From a bacterium (GTDB lineage Bacteria > Verrucomicrobiota > Verrucomicrobiia > Limisphaerales > UBA11358), in the NCBI GenBank assembly GCA_021780905.1, contig JAJXXW010000027.1, forward strand, positions 1 to 62,542: DNA of 62,542 nucleotides, given 5' to 3'. Below are positions 6,870 to 14,518 of the stretch, piece after piece. The notes beneath the pieces are model-generated. The model did no database searches, was not told the DNA's origin, and saw only the letters and a list, made by a program, of their open reading frames with translations. A program made the position numbers and the translations under genes. Each line of letters opens with the position of its first letter. The first letter of the stretch is position 1.

Positions 6870-8341
6870 TCCTGATTAAACACGACGTGCTTCCACGTTT
6901 TGCCGTTTCCCCAAATGCGCCCGCCCTGAAAAATGACGGCGCGGGTCAAACATTTGTAATCCGTGCCGCCTTTCCATAGCAGCGTAAATTCTCGCGGCTG
7001 AATTTCCAAGTCAATCACCTGCTGCTCGCCTTCGGTGGTCGTGCTGCTCCTTTGGCCGATGCCGTGAGTTTCCGAACTGCCCGAACTGAAACGGTATTGC
7101 AGCTTGCGCCCGATGAGTTCCGCCGCCCACTGGTTCGTCACTGTGTCGCTGTTCTGGTGAAAAATTTTCGTCTGCAAATTGCCAAGCAACGAATCCACTT
7201 TTGGTCGCGCCGCTTCGCCGCCGAGCGCGCTCAAGTAATTGGAATAATTTTGCGTGAGATAAACCGTGCAAGCGCGGGACGCCCGCGCGGTCGTTTGAAA
7301 AATCTGGTCGTAAGCCGTGCTGAAATAATGCGCCTCGTCCGCCCAGATAAAAACGGGGCGTCCGTCCGCGTCGGCTCTCCGCTCCAACGCCTTTTGCGTC
7401 ATAAATTTCATCAGGACGGCGGCGTATTGGCCTAGCTCATTCCATTCCTTCACCGGCAAATCCACGATGATGATGCGGCCTAGCGTCGTCTGGTCGGGAA
7501 TGATGGTGGTCTCGCTTGAAAATAATTTCCGCAATGTGCCGCGCAAAAAGCTGTCGGCCAAAGTCGTGAACAAGGAAACAATCGAGGAGCGCGGGCGGTT
7601 GTCCATGCGCGGAAATTCTTCAAGCCAATACTTCGCCGTCATTGCATATTCGGGCTGCAAGTCGGGATTTTTCGTTGCGTTCTCCGCCGCCTTTTGAATG
7701 TAGTCATGGCAGATGGATTCACTTTGCCACGCCGCGCTTGCGGCTTCATCCGTGTCTTGCGGCGCGGTGCGGATAATCTCGAAAAGCTCCGGCAATGTCA
7801 CCGCGCCGCGAGCGATTGCCAAAAGATCAACGGCGTTGCGAAGCAACTGCTTTACGGCTCGTTCCCAATAAAGGTCGGCGGTCGCGTGGCCGTGCCGCTG
7901 GTTGGCGATTTCGGCAACCTGCATAAACAGCGCGACAAGGTTTTCCGTCTGACCTGCGCCCGCGCCGGGGCGATTGGCCTCGTAATGAAGAAAATTAAAA
8001 TGTTCCTGTGAAAGCAAAACGATGTCGCGCTCGCGTCCAGTCTCGGCGGCGTAGCGTTTCCATAACTCCGGCTCGTCATTTTTGGCGCACAAGACGATTC
8101 CGCCAAAACCGTTTCGCAAAAAGGCGTGCGCCAATGCGCGGCCTGAACCGCTGGTCTTGCCGCTGCCGGTCGCGCCGAAAATCTGCGTCCCTTCGCAAGC
8201 GTCGCGGATGCGCCATGTGTCGCGCGGATAATTGGACAGACATAAAAGCGGGTCGTCCAGATTCCAGCCGGTGGGAATGATTGGCGGCGCGTCGTCTGCT
8301 TTTGGGCGACGTGGGCGCAGTAAATTTCCAAGCCTTATCAT
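6866..8341 (-). CDS. Type IV coupling protein (TraD/VirD4-like ATPase) lacking membrane helices
   Basis: 491 residues. Walker A is GATGSGKT (56-63) and Walker B is VFIWADEAHYF with D335/E336. LTQNYSNYLSALGG matches the sensor region, where coupling proteins usually carry a Q-containing motif after Walker B, and VDSLLGNLQTKIFHQN is typical of TraD/VirD4 proteins. It would bring the relaxase-DNA complex to a secretion channel and pump DNA. The usual N-terminal transmembrane pair is missing: Walker A begins only 56 residues in. The overlapping downstream membrane gene may compensate. It is divergent from the MobF relaxase at 8486. Confidence 0.85.
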   Translation of the reverse strand: MIRLGNLLRPRRPKADDAPPIIPTGWNLDDPLLCLSNYPRDTWRIRDACEGTQIFGATGSGKTSGSGRALAHAFLRNGFGGIVLCAKNDEPELWKRYAAETGRERDIVLLSQEHFNFLHYEANRPGAGAGQTENLVALFMQVAEIANQRHGHATADLYWERAVKQLLRNAVDLLAIARGAVTLPELFEIIRTAPQDTDEAASAAWQSESICHDYIQKAAENATKNPDLQPEYAMTAKYWLEEFPRMDNRPRSSIVSLFTTLADSFLRGTLRKLFSSETTIIPDQTTLGRIIIVDLPVKEWNELGQYAAVLMKFMTQKALERRADADGRPVFIWADEAHYFSTAYDQIFQTTARASRACTVYLTQNYSNYLSALGGEAARPKVDSLLGNLQTKIFHQNSDTVTNQWAAELIGRKLQYRFSSGSSETHGIGQRSSTTTEGEQQVIDLEIQPREFTLLWKGGTDYKCLTRAVIFQGGRIWGNGKTWKHVVFNQE

Positions 8342-8430
8342 CGGTGGCCGTCCGTCTTGGACAAGATGATTTTCACAAACTTTTTGGGAATTTCAAGCAT
8401 GGCCGATGTAGAATTTCGCTTAACCGCCAC

Positions 8431-8455
8431 TAACTCGCCCACTGCTCGCTAACGG
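8431..8455. repeat. Dispersed motif CCGTTAGCGAG...GGGCGAGTTA, copy 2 (inverted)
   Basis: On the plus strand this reads TAACTCGCCC (8431-8440) and CTCGCTAACGG (8445-8455), the reverse complement of the motif at 5679-5724. It sits in the 144-base gap between the divergent coupling-protein and relaxase genes, a natural place for a shared regulatory site. Confidence 0.55.
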
Positions 8456-8485
8456 AAATGGCTGCTGCTGTTTTATCTTTTTGGG

Positions 8486-11260
8486 ATGTTAGCACCAAAA
8501 GCACAATATAGTTTGAAAGACGCCAAGCGTTATTTCAAAGAACATTTGGGCGTCGGCGATTACTACGCCGAAGGCCAAACCGTGTCGGGCCAATGGTTCG
8601 GCAAGGGCGCGGAAGATTTGGGATTGCGCGACATTACCACGACGGAGCAATTCGAGCGGCTTTGCGAAAATAAGAATCCGCAAACCGGACAGAAATTGAC
8701 GCTGCGCCAGAACGCGACGCGGATTGAAACCGGCAATGATGGTGTCGGCCATGAAAAGGCAAACCGCCGCGTGTTTTACGATTTCCCTTTTTCTCCGCCA
8801 AAATCCGTTTCGATTGCCGCGCTGGTCGGCAATGATACGCGGATTGTCACGGCGCATGAGCAAGCGGTCGCGGCTGCGCTGAATCATCTGCAATCCTTCG
8901 CGGCAACGCGCGTGCGGAAAAACGGCGAATGCACGGACAGAAACACCGGCAACATCGTCGCGGCGGTGTTCCGACATGATACGTCACGCGCTCTCGATCC
9001 GCATTTGCACAGTCATTGCGTCGTGTTCAATGCCACGTTTGATTCCGTCGAACAAAAATGGAAGGCATTGCAAAACAGCGAAATGTTCGCCGCACAAAAA
9101 TTTATTGAGAATGTCTATTATCACGAATTGACGCGCGAACTGGTGAAATTCGGTTATCAAATTGAAAACAAATCGCGCGGTGATTTTGAAATCAAAGGTG
9201 TTTCACCGGAACTGATTGACAAGTTTTCCAAGCGGCACAAACAGATTGATGAAAAAACGCGCGAACTTTTGGAGCGCGAGCCGGACAAGGCCAGCGGCAA
9301 CATCGCCGCCATTCGTGAGAACATCGCGCACAAGGAGCGTCCGCAAAAAATCCGCGATATGGGCTTGGAAAAACTGCAACGCCTTTGGGATGGTCAAATG
9401 ACGGCGGCGGAAAAAACGGCGGTGCAAAATCTCACGGTCAATCCGCCGCGCATGGCAAACATTCCTGGCCTCGCTGAAAAATCCGTTGCATGGGCGGAAG
9501 AACACTTGTTTGAACGCCGTTCGGTCGTCAATGAGCCTGACATCTGGCGTTATGCGCTCGAACACGCTCGCGGCCAAAATGTCAGCGTGGCGGAAATTCA
9601 GTCAACCACTAAACAGCGCGGCTACGTCCGCGACGTAAATCAGTCGGGCAAAGTTACCACGCCGGAACTGCTCGAACGCGAAAAGAAAATCATCGGCTTG
9701 GCGCGCGATGGCATGAATCGTTTTGAGCCGCTCGTTTTTCCTTATCGCGCCAGCAATCCGAAACTGGATGAGGAGCAACGCGACGCCGTTGAACGCATAA
9801 TGAGTTCACGAAATTTCGTCACGCTCTTTCGCGGCGGCGCGGGGACTGGCAAAAGTTTCACGCTGCACGAAGTCCAGCACGGCCTTGAAAATGCCTGTTA
9901 CATGGTTCAAGTCCTCGCGCCGCAACGCCAGCAAGTCATTGACTTGGAAAAAGAGCAATTTCACAACGTGAAAACCGTTGCGTCATTTCTCGCCAGCCGA
10001 TCAATGCCGCAAGGCTCGGTCGTCATCGTGGACGAGGCCGGGCAAATCGGCGGAAAACAGATGCGCAAACTTTTGTCACTGGTGAAAGAAAACGGTGGCC
10101 GTCTGATTTTGTCCGGCGACACGCGCCAACATGGGGCGGTCGAGGCTTCGGACGCGCTGCGCGCCATTGAAAAACATTCCGGCATTGAGCCGGTTGAACT
10201 GACAAACATTCGCCGCCAAAATCCTGCGCTGGCAAAATCATTCGCGGAACGCCGCCGCATTGTTGAATACCGGCAAGCTGTGGCGGAAGCGCGCGACGGT
10301 TATCTGACAAAATCGTTTGAACGATTGGACAAGTTGAAAGCGATTGAACAATGCACGTTCGCAAACCAGCATGAAAAGTTGGCGGCGCGGTATTTGGAAC
10401 TGGTCAAAGACAATCAAAGCGTCGTGGTCGTCTCGCAAAGCTGGAACGAAATTCACAAGGTCAACGATGCGGTGCGCGACGCGCTCAAGCGCGAGAACAT
10501 CATTGACGGAAATGAAACGGTCGTCACGGCGTTGCAACCGATGGATTGGACAAACGCGCAGAAACGCAATGCGCGCTCCTACGATTCTGAAACGGTGCTG
10601 GTGTTCAACCGGAACGTGAATAATTTTAAGGCCGGTGAAACGGCGTGGCTTAAATCAATCGAAGATGAAAAACTGACTGTCGAAAGCGAAGGCCGCATGG
10701 TTTCAATTCCGTTCAAGCAACTGGACAAAATCACGGCTTGCCGGAAAAAGGAATTGCCGTTGTCTGCCGGTGACAAACTGCAACTCAAAGCCAGCGGCAA
10801 ATCGGCGGACGGTCGCAAGCTGGCAAATGGCGAGCTGGTCACGGTGAAAGAAATCCGTCCTGACGGTCGCATTGCGCTGACGGATGGTCGGGTCTTGGAT
10901 AAAAACTTCCGCCAGTTCGTTCGCGGCTATGCAATCACGTCCTACGCCTCGCAAGGCAAGTCGGTCAATTACGTTTTGTTTTCCGATTCGGCGGCGAAGG
11001 CCGCGACAAATAATCAGCAATGGTATGTCACGATTTCGCGCGGCAAAAAAGGCGTTCAAATCTTCACAACCGACAAAGCGGAATTGCGCGAGAACATCAC
11101 GCGGAGCGGAGATCGCCAGTTGGCGATTGATATTGCGCCGGTGAAAAACGAAGAAAAGGAAACGCAACGGGTCGCGGTGCAAAACGCCGAATTGCTGCGG
11201 CAACGAATCCGTGAATCGCATCGGCAAAGGCAATCGCAGTCGCGGGGAATTGGCATTTGA
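8486..11260 (+). CDS. MobF-family conjugative relaxase-helicase (TrwC/TraI type)
   Basis: 924 residues. The relaxase domain (about 1-310) has Tyr residues Y26/Y27 in GVGDYYAEG, the place of the nicking tyrosines of TrwC/TraI, and the metal-binding triad DPHLHSH (H173, H175, H177). The helicase half is RecD-like, with Walker A RGGAGTGKS (K456) and Walker B VVIVDEAGQIG (D516/E517), and a C-terminal VRGYAITSYASQGKSVN motif typical of these helicases. It would nick at oriT and unwind the transferred strand. Length is close to IncW TrwC. The ATG at 8486 is the first plausible start. No secretion-channel genes are in view, so transfer would need a helper. Confidence 0.93.
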   Translation: MLAPKAQYSLKDAKRYFKEHLGVGDYYAEGQTVSGQWFGKGAEDLGLRDITTTEQFERLCENKNPQTGQKLTLRQNATRIETGNDGVGHEKANRRVFYDFPFSPPKSVSIAALVGNDTRIVTAHEQAVAAALNHLQSFAATRVRKNGECTDRNTGNIVAAVFRHDTSRALDPHLHSHCVVFNATFDSVEQKWKALQNSEMFAAQKFIENVYYHELTRELVKFGYQIENKSRGDFEIKGVSPELIDKFSKRHKQIDEKTRELLEREPDKASGNIAAIRENIAHKERPQKIRDMGLEKLQRLWDGQMTAAEKTAVQNLTVNPPRMANIPGLAEKSVAWAEEHLFERRSVVNEPDIWRYALEHARGQNVSVAEIQSTTKQRGYVRDVNQSGKVTTPELLEREKKIIGLARDGMNRFEPLVFPYRASNPKLDEEQRDAVERIMSSRNFVTLFRGGAGTGKSFTLHEVQHGLENACYMVQVLAPQRQQVIDLEKEQFHNVKTVASFLASRSMPQGSVVIVDEAGQIGGKQMRKLLSLVKENGGRLILSGDTRQHGAVEASDALRAIEKHSGIEPVELTNIRRQNPALAKSFAERRRIVEYRQAVAEARDGYLTKSFERLDKLKAIEQCTFANQHEKLAARYLELVKDNQSVVVVSQSWNEIHKVNDAVRDALKRENIIDGNETVVTALQPMDWTNAQKRNARSYDSETVLVFNRNVNNFKAGETAWLKSIEDEKLTVESEGRMVSIPFKQLDKITACRKKELPLSAGDKLQLKASGKSADGRKLANGELVTVKEIRPDGRIALTDGRVLDKNFRQFVRGYAITSYASQGKSVNYVLFSDSAAKAATNNQQWYVTISRGKKGVQIFTTDKAELRENITRSGDRQLAIDIAPVKNEEKETQRVAVQNAELLRQRIRESHRQRQSQSRGIGI

Positions 11261-11279
11261 AAATCAATTTCATGGCGGC

Positions 11280-11309
11280 TTGCAAGTGTGAATCGAATCT
11301 GACTATGAT
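11280..11309 (+). promoter_or_regulatory. Candidate promoter of tRNA-Cys copy A
   Basis: TTGCAA at 11280-11285, an 18-base spacer and TATGAT at 11304-11309, 16 bases before the tRNA 5' end. The elements are near sigma70 consensus and suggest that the element-side tRNA is expressed on its own. Confidence 0.45.
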
Positions 11310-11325
11310 GTCTTTCACGCCTGTG

Positions 11326-11400
11326 GGCGGAGTAGCCAAGTGGTAAGGCAGGGCTCTGCAAAAGCCTCATTCACCAGTTCGATTCTGGTCTCCGCCTCCA
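11326..11400 (+). tRNA. tRNA-Cys (GCA), copy A, element side
   Basis: A full cloverleaf can be folded: acceptor GGCGGAG (11326-11332) pairs with CTCCGCC (11390-11396), discriminator T, and CCA encoded at 11398-11400. The anticodon loop CTGCAAA holds GCA. The T arm is ACCAG TTCGATT CTGGT. The first 45 bases plus one upstream base are identical to copy B (12728-12802, opposite strand), but the 3' halves differ. It lies between the relaxase and integrase genes, has its own promoter-like elements, and is followed by a hairpin. Confidence 0.93.
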
Positions 11401-11434
11401 AAAAACTTCCGGCGTGACTTATGAGTCACGCCGG
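11401..11434 (-). terminator. Rho-independent terminator of the integrase gene
   Basis: A perfect 11-base stem (CCGGCGTGACT at 11409-11419 with 11424-11434) has a four-base loop. Read leftward it is followed by a run of T (AAAAA at 11401-11405 on the plus strand), so it ends the integrase transcript. It could also stop the rightward tRNA transcript. Confidence 0.7.
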
Positions 11435-11467
11435 AGAATGTTTCACTTCAATTTCCAAACGAATTTC

Positions 11468-12562
11468 TCACTGGTTGACAACCTGCGCCGTTCGCTGTTG
11501 CGCCGATGAGCCGTTCGCGTTCGTCGAATCGTTCACGGTCGGATTCAACTGCACGATTTTATTTTCGTAATCCTCAAGCGATGGGATTTTCACCAAGGCG
11601 CGTTTCGCATACGCCCGATGAACGGCTTTGCTATTGTGTCCCAAATTTTCCATCGCAAAGCGTTCGGGATAACCAGCGATTTTTGCGCGCTCCGCCCACG
11701 CATAGCGGTAGCTGTGAAGCGAAACGCCTTTGATGCCGAGCCGCGCGCAGCGTTGCCCGAATTCCGTTGCACGGTCGCCAGCGCGCACACTGGACAGATA
11801 CGGAAACAATTTGCCTTCGGATGGCAGGTCTTTGAACAAGTTCAATGCCTCCGCGCCCAAGTGGACAATCACCGGCTTGCCGGTTTTCTTGCGGGTGAAA
11901 CTGACGGTCTTGTTAGGCCAGTCAACATCCTCGCCTTTCAAATTGGCGATGTCGCTCTGACTGCCGCCCAAATGCCAGCACAGTTGATAGAACATTTTCC
12001 GTTCGAGATTTTTTTCGACGGCGATAATTTTCTGATGCTCCTCAAGCGTGATGGCGCGTTTGGGTTTGAATTTGATGGGCGGCCATTGGCGTTTCGGCAG
12101 AATCGAAGCGGGAAGCCAATTCATGTCAATGGCGAAGTTGTGCATCCGCCGCAAATAAGTGTTCACGGAAACTTTGCCGCATTGCAGGACATGAAGCAAA
12201 TGCTCGGCGTGGGTTTCAATCAGCAAACGGTTTCGGATGGGGTCAAACCATTTTGACTTTGCCATGACTTTCCAGCGCGTTTGGTTTTCGCCGGTCTTGG
12301 TGCGGATGATTTCCTCAAAGACAGTCTGCCAAGTCCGCGCCGAAAAACCGCCGTCTGTTCCCATGAGATATGCTTTGGCGATTTGCAGATTGAGCAACGG
12401 CTGGCGTTGCGAGTTGTTTTTCGCGTCAACGATCTGCTGCGCTTCATCCTCGCTGGTTGTGTTAAGGCTGGTGCGCTTGCCGGTGGCGGTGTCCTTGCAA
12501 TAGAACTTTCCGCCGCGACTGCCTCTGCGAATTAAACGGTATCGTGTTTTCATAGTTTTCAT
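11468..12562 (-). CDS. Tyrosine recombinase/integrase with an atypical box I
   Basis: 364 residues: an N-terminal SAM-like core-binding domain (about 60-160) and a catalytic domain (170-325). Visible catalytic residues are R286 in LHSYRYAW (the H-x-x-R box), H309 in GHNSKAVH and nucleophile Y318 in HRAYAKRA, with a beta-hairpin Lys at K225/K226. The first catalytic Arg, normally in a TGLRxxE context, is missing: the matching stretch is HLGGSQSDIANL (residues 197-208). It lies between two inverted tRNA-Cys genes. Integration of the element at tRNA-Cys is the likely role. GC and codon use follow the element rather than the chromosome. Confidence 0.88.
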   Translation of the reverse strand: MKTMKTRYRLIRRGSRGGKFYCKDTATGKRTSLNTTSEDEAQQIVDAKNNSQRQPLLNLQIAKAYLMGTDGGFSARTWQTVFEEIIRTKTGENQTRWKVMAKSKWFDPIRNRLLIETHAEHLLHVLQCGKVSVNTYLRRMHNFAIDMNWLPASILPKRQWPPIKFKPKRAITLEEHQKIIAVEKNLERKMFYQLCWHLGGSQSDIANLKGEDVDWPNKTVSFTRKKTGKPVIVHLGAEALNLFKDLPSEGKLFPYLSSVRAGDRATEFGQRCARLGIKGVSLHSYRYAWAERAKIAGYPERFAMENLGHNSKAVHRAYAKRALVKIPSLEDYENKIVQLNPTVNDSTNANGSSAQQRTAQVVNQ

Positions 12563-12595
12563 ACACGACAGAAGGTAAATGAAGCCGACTCCAAA

Positions 12596-12631
12596 CCGTT
12601 AGCGAGCTACGGGCGAGTGACCCGCGAGTTA
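12596..12631. repeat. Dispersed motif CCGTTAGCGAG...GGGCGAG...GAGTTA, copy 3
   Basis: CCGTTAGCGAG at 12596-12606, GGGCGAG at 12611-12617 and GCGAGTTA near 12624-12631, just upstream of the integrase. It matches the copies at 5679-5724 and 8431-8455. Confidence 0.5.
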
Positions 12632-12659
12632 CGCTGAATGGTTACGGAGCGGGAAAATT

Positions 12660-12683
12660 GGTGTCCGTTTTGGTGTCCGTTTT
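12660..12683 (+). repeat. Tandem 12-base repeat beside the tRNA-Cys attachment site
   Basis: GGTGTCCGTTTT occurs twice back to back (12660-12671, 12672-12683), between the integrase start and the 3' end of tRNA-Cys copy B. Short direct repeats beside an att core are typical arm-type binding sites of tyrosine recombinases. The binding role is inferred. Confidence 0.45.
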
Positions 12684-12727
12684 GGACTCTGCGCCGCCAA
12701 GTTCTTTGCTGCTCAAACAGTTAGAAC

Positions 12728-12802
12728 TGGAGGCGAAGATCGGAATCGAACCGATGGATGAGGCTTTTGCAGAGCCCTGCCTTACCACTTGGCTACTCCG
12801 CC
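12728..12802 (-). tRNA. tRNA-Cys (GCA), copy B, chromosome side
   Basis: Read on the minus strand it starts GGCGGAGTAGCC at 12802 and ends TTCGCC, discriminator T and CCA at 12728-12730. The acceptor stem GGCGGAG/CTTCGCC contains one G-U pair. The anticodon loop CTGCAAA carries GCA and the T arm is ATCGG TTCGATT CCGAT. Identity with copy A covers 46 bases (12758-12803 against 11325-11370), then the 3' halves diverge, as expected for an integrase target in the anticodon region. It lies 69 bases beyond the stop of mtnA on the same strand. Confidence 0.93.
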
Positions 12803-12871
12803 CGAATGGAAGCTGCAAAGTAAATTATTTCCCCATCGAAGCAAGTTCTACTTTCAATCCGCGCCAGCGTC

Positions 12872-14002
12872 TCAACCGGCAAATCCCAGCCGGTGCCGAT
12901 GTTTCCAAAGCTCGGCCGGCTGGAAAATCCCCGCCGGTGTGATGATCCCGGTGATCAGCTCCGCCGGCGTCACATCAAAGCCCGGATTGCGCGCGCCGCT
13001 CGTCGGATTTGCCACGCGGACATAGGCGCGTTTGCCCATCGGCCATCGGCCATCGGCCATCGGCTTTGCCATCACGCCCCACGCGCCGAGGACTTCGCTT
13101 TCGTGCCGGTCCTCAATGGGAATGTCAAACCCGCGTTTCAAGTTCCAATCAATCGTCGAGAGCGGGATGGCAGCGTAAAAGGGAATTTTATGCCGGGCCG
13201 CCAGAACCGCTTTGGTGTAGGTGCCGATTTTGTTCGTCACTTCGCCAGTCCGGCCCAGCACGCGGTCGCTGCCGACCATCACCAGATCAATTTCGCCGCG
13301 CTGCATCAAATGGCCGGCGGCGTTGTCCGCAATGATCTGATGCGAAATGCCCTGTTGCGCCAATTCCCAGGCGGTCAAGGTCGCGCCCTGGGAACGCGGC
13401 CGGGTCTCATCACAGAAGACGTGAAACTTTTTACCCTGCGACTGCGCGGCATAGAGCGGGGCCGTGGCCGTGCCAACGTCCACAAACGCCAGCCAGCCGG
13501 CGTTGCAATGCGTCAGGATTTTCATGCCGTTGCGGATCAGCTTCGCGCCGTGCCGGCCGATCGCCTCGCAATGGCGGACATCTTCATGGGCAAATTCCTC
13601 GGCGGCGGCGAGCGCGAGCGCCTGCCGTTCGGCCACCGTCTCGCCCCGCGCCATTGCGCGGCGAACCTCGTTCATGGCATTGACCGGATCCACGGCGGTG
13701 GGCCGCGCCTCGGCCAAAGTCTGGTAAACCAAGTCCAGCCGCGCGGAAAATTGCTTCAAATCATTTCCGCGAAAGGCCCGCGCGCCCTGCGCCAAACCGT
13801 AGGCCGCCGTCGCGCCAATCGCCCCGGCGCCGCGCACGACCATGTCGGTGATGGCGCGGGCGGTTTCGCGAAAGTCATTGGTGCCAACGATTTTGAATTC
13901 GTGCGGCAGCAGCCGTTGTTCGATGAGCCGGACGGAATTATTTTCCGCGTCGAAGCTGACGGTGCGGAAGTGTCCGGTGCGTCCGCGCAGGGTGACATTC
14001 AT
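12872..14002 (-). CDS. mtnA: S-methyl-5-thioribose-1-phosphate isomerase
   Basis: 376 residues, the family length. It isomerises 5-methylthioribose-1-phosphate to the ribulose form in methionine salvage. Family signatures: VVRGAGAIGATAAYGLA (canonical RGAPAIG, here with Gly for Pro), GMKILTHCNAG with the catalytic Cys, and VMVGSDRVLGRTGEVTNKIG with the catalytic Asp. Near the C terminus a stretch of four 7-base repeats (13037-13064) adds a segment reading MADGRWPMGK. The start overlaps the TPR gene stop (ATGA at 13999-14002). No other salvage gene is in the window. Confidence 0.92.
   Translation of the reverse strand: MNVTLRGRTGHFRTVSFDAENNSVRLIEQRLLPHEFKIVGTNDFRETARAITDMVVRGAGAIGATAAYGLAQGARAFRGNDLKQFSARLDLVYQTLAEARPTAVDPVNAMNEVRRAMARGETVAERQALALAAAEEFAHEDVRHCEAIGRHGAKLIRNGMKILTHCNAGWLAFVDVGTATAPLYAAQSQGKKFHVFCDETRPRSQGATLTAWELAQQGISHQIIADNAAGHLMQRGEIDLVMVGSDRVLGRTGEVTNKIGTYTKAVLAARHKIPFYAAIPLSTIDWNLKRGFDIPIEDRHESEVLGAWGVMAKPMADGRWPMGKRAYVRVANPTSGARNPGFDVTPAELITGIITPAGIFQPAELWKHRHRLGFAG
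13037..13064. repeat. 28-base heptad repeat (4 x CATCGGC) inside mtnA
   Basis: Four perfect copies of CATCGGC in tandem with sharp edges. The array is read through within the mtnA C-terminal region. It matches the 4 x 7 design of arrays in copA, murG, the RibD-like gene and upstream of pstA. Confidence 0.9.
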
Positions 14003-14415
14003 TCTCGGGATTTTTTCTGGAGACTGCGGATTTTCCCCCGCACCTCCTCAAAGCCCGGCTGGGCGCGGAGCTTTTTCAGGTCCGGATCCTTGGCCAGCCA
14101 TTTGAAATCCCGGTAACCGAGTTGGATGGCCTGATGGAGGGCGGCCAGGGCGCGCTCAAATTCATCCGTCAGCGAGTAACTGCAGGCGAGGTTGTAAAAA
14201 ACAAGCGGGTTGGCGGGTTCGAGCCGGGCCAGGCGTTCATCCACATGCAGGCCTTCGCTGAAACGTCCGCGCCGGGTGTAATGATCGCCGAGCAGTTGCA
14301 GGGCGTCCACATAATCGGGATCCCGGCGCACCAGGCCCTCGATGAATTGGATTTTGGTGTCGAGGTCGCGCTGCTCCGCGCTGGTCATTTTTTTGGTGCT
14401 GCTTTTGGCCGGCAT
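13999..14415 (-). CDS. Small tetratricopeptide-repeat protein
   Basis: 138 residues with about three TPR helix pairs: IQFIEGLVRRDPDYVDALQL, then HYTRRGRFSEGLHVDERLAR, then NPLVFYNLACSYSLTDEFER followed by ALAALHQAIQLGY. The C-terminal DFKWLAKDPDLKKLRAQPGF segment is the common final half-repeat of bacterial TPR proteins of this size. No signal peptide is evident. It overlaps mtnA by four bases, so the two are co-expressed, but no metabolic link is apparent. Likely a protein-protein scaffold. Confidence 0.7.
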   Translation of the reverse strand: MPAKSSTKKMTSAEQRDLDTKIQFIEGLVRRDPDYVDALQLLGDHYTRRGRFSEGLHVDERLARLEPANPLVFYNLACSYSLTDEFERALAALHQAIQLGYRDFKWLAKDPDLKKLRAQPGFEEVRGKIRSLQKKSRE

Positions 14416-14518
14416 ACGACGGCAGGATTTTTTCCGACCCGGTGCGCCAAGTCAAGCAAGGGCTGAATTATTTGATGGAACAACCGGAGTCATCCGTTTT
14501 AAATTGACGGCAGAAAAT

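Noticed and set aside
8486..11260. A complete self-transmissible conjugative element
   Set aside because: Relaxase, coupling protein and accessory genes are present, but no VirB-type channel gene is in the window, so only mobilization can be supported.
12893..14116. Long plus-strand frame over mtnA
   Set aside because: Antisense shadow of a GC-rich gene; mtnA signatures are all on the minus strand.
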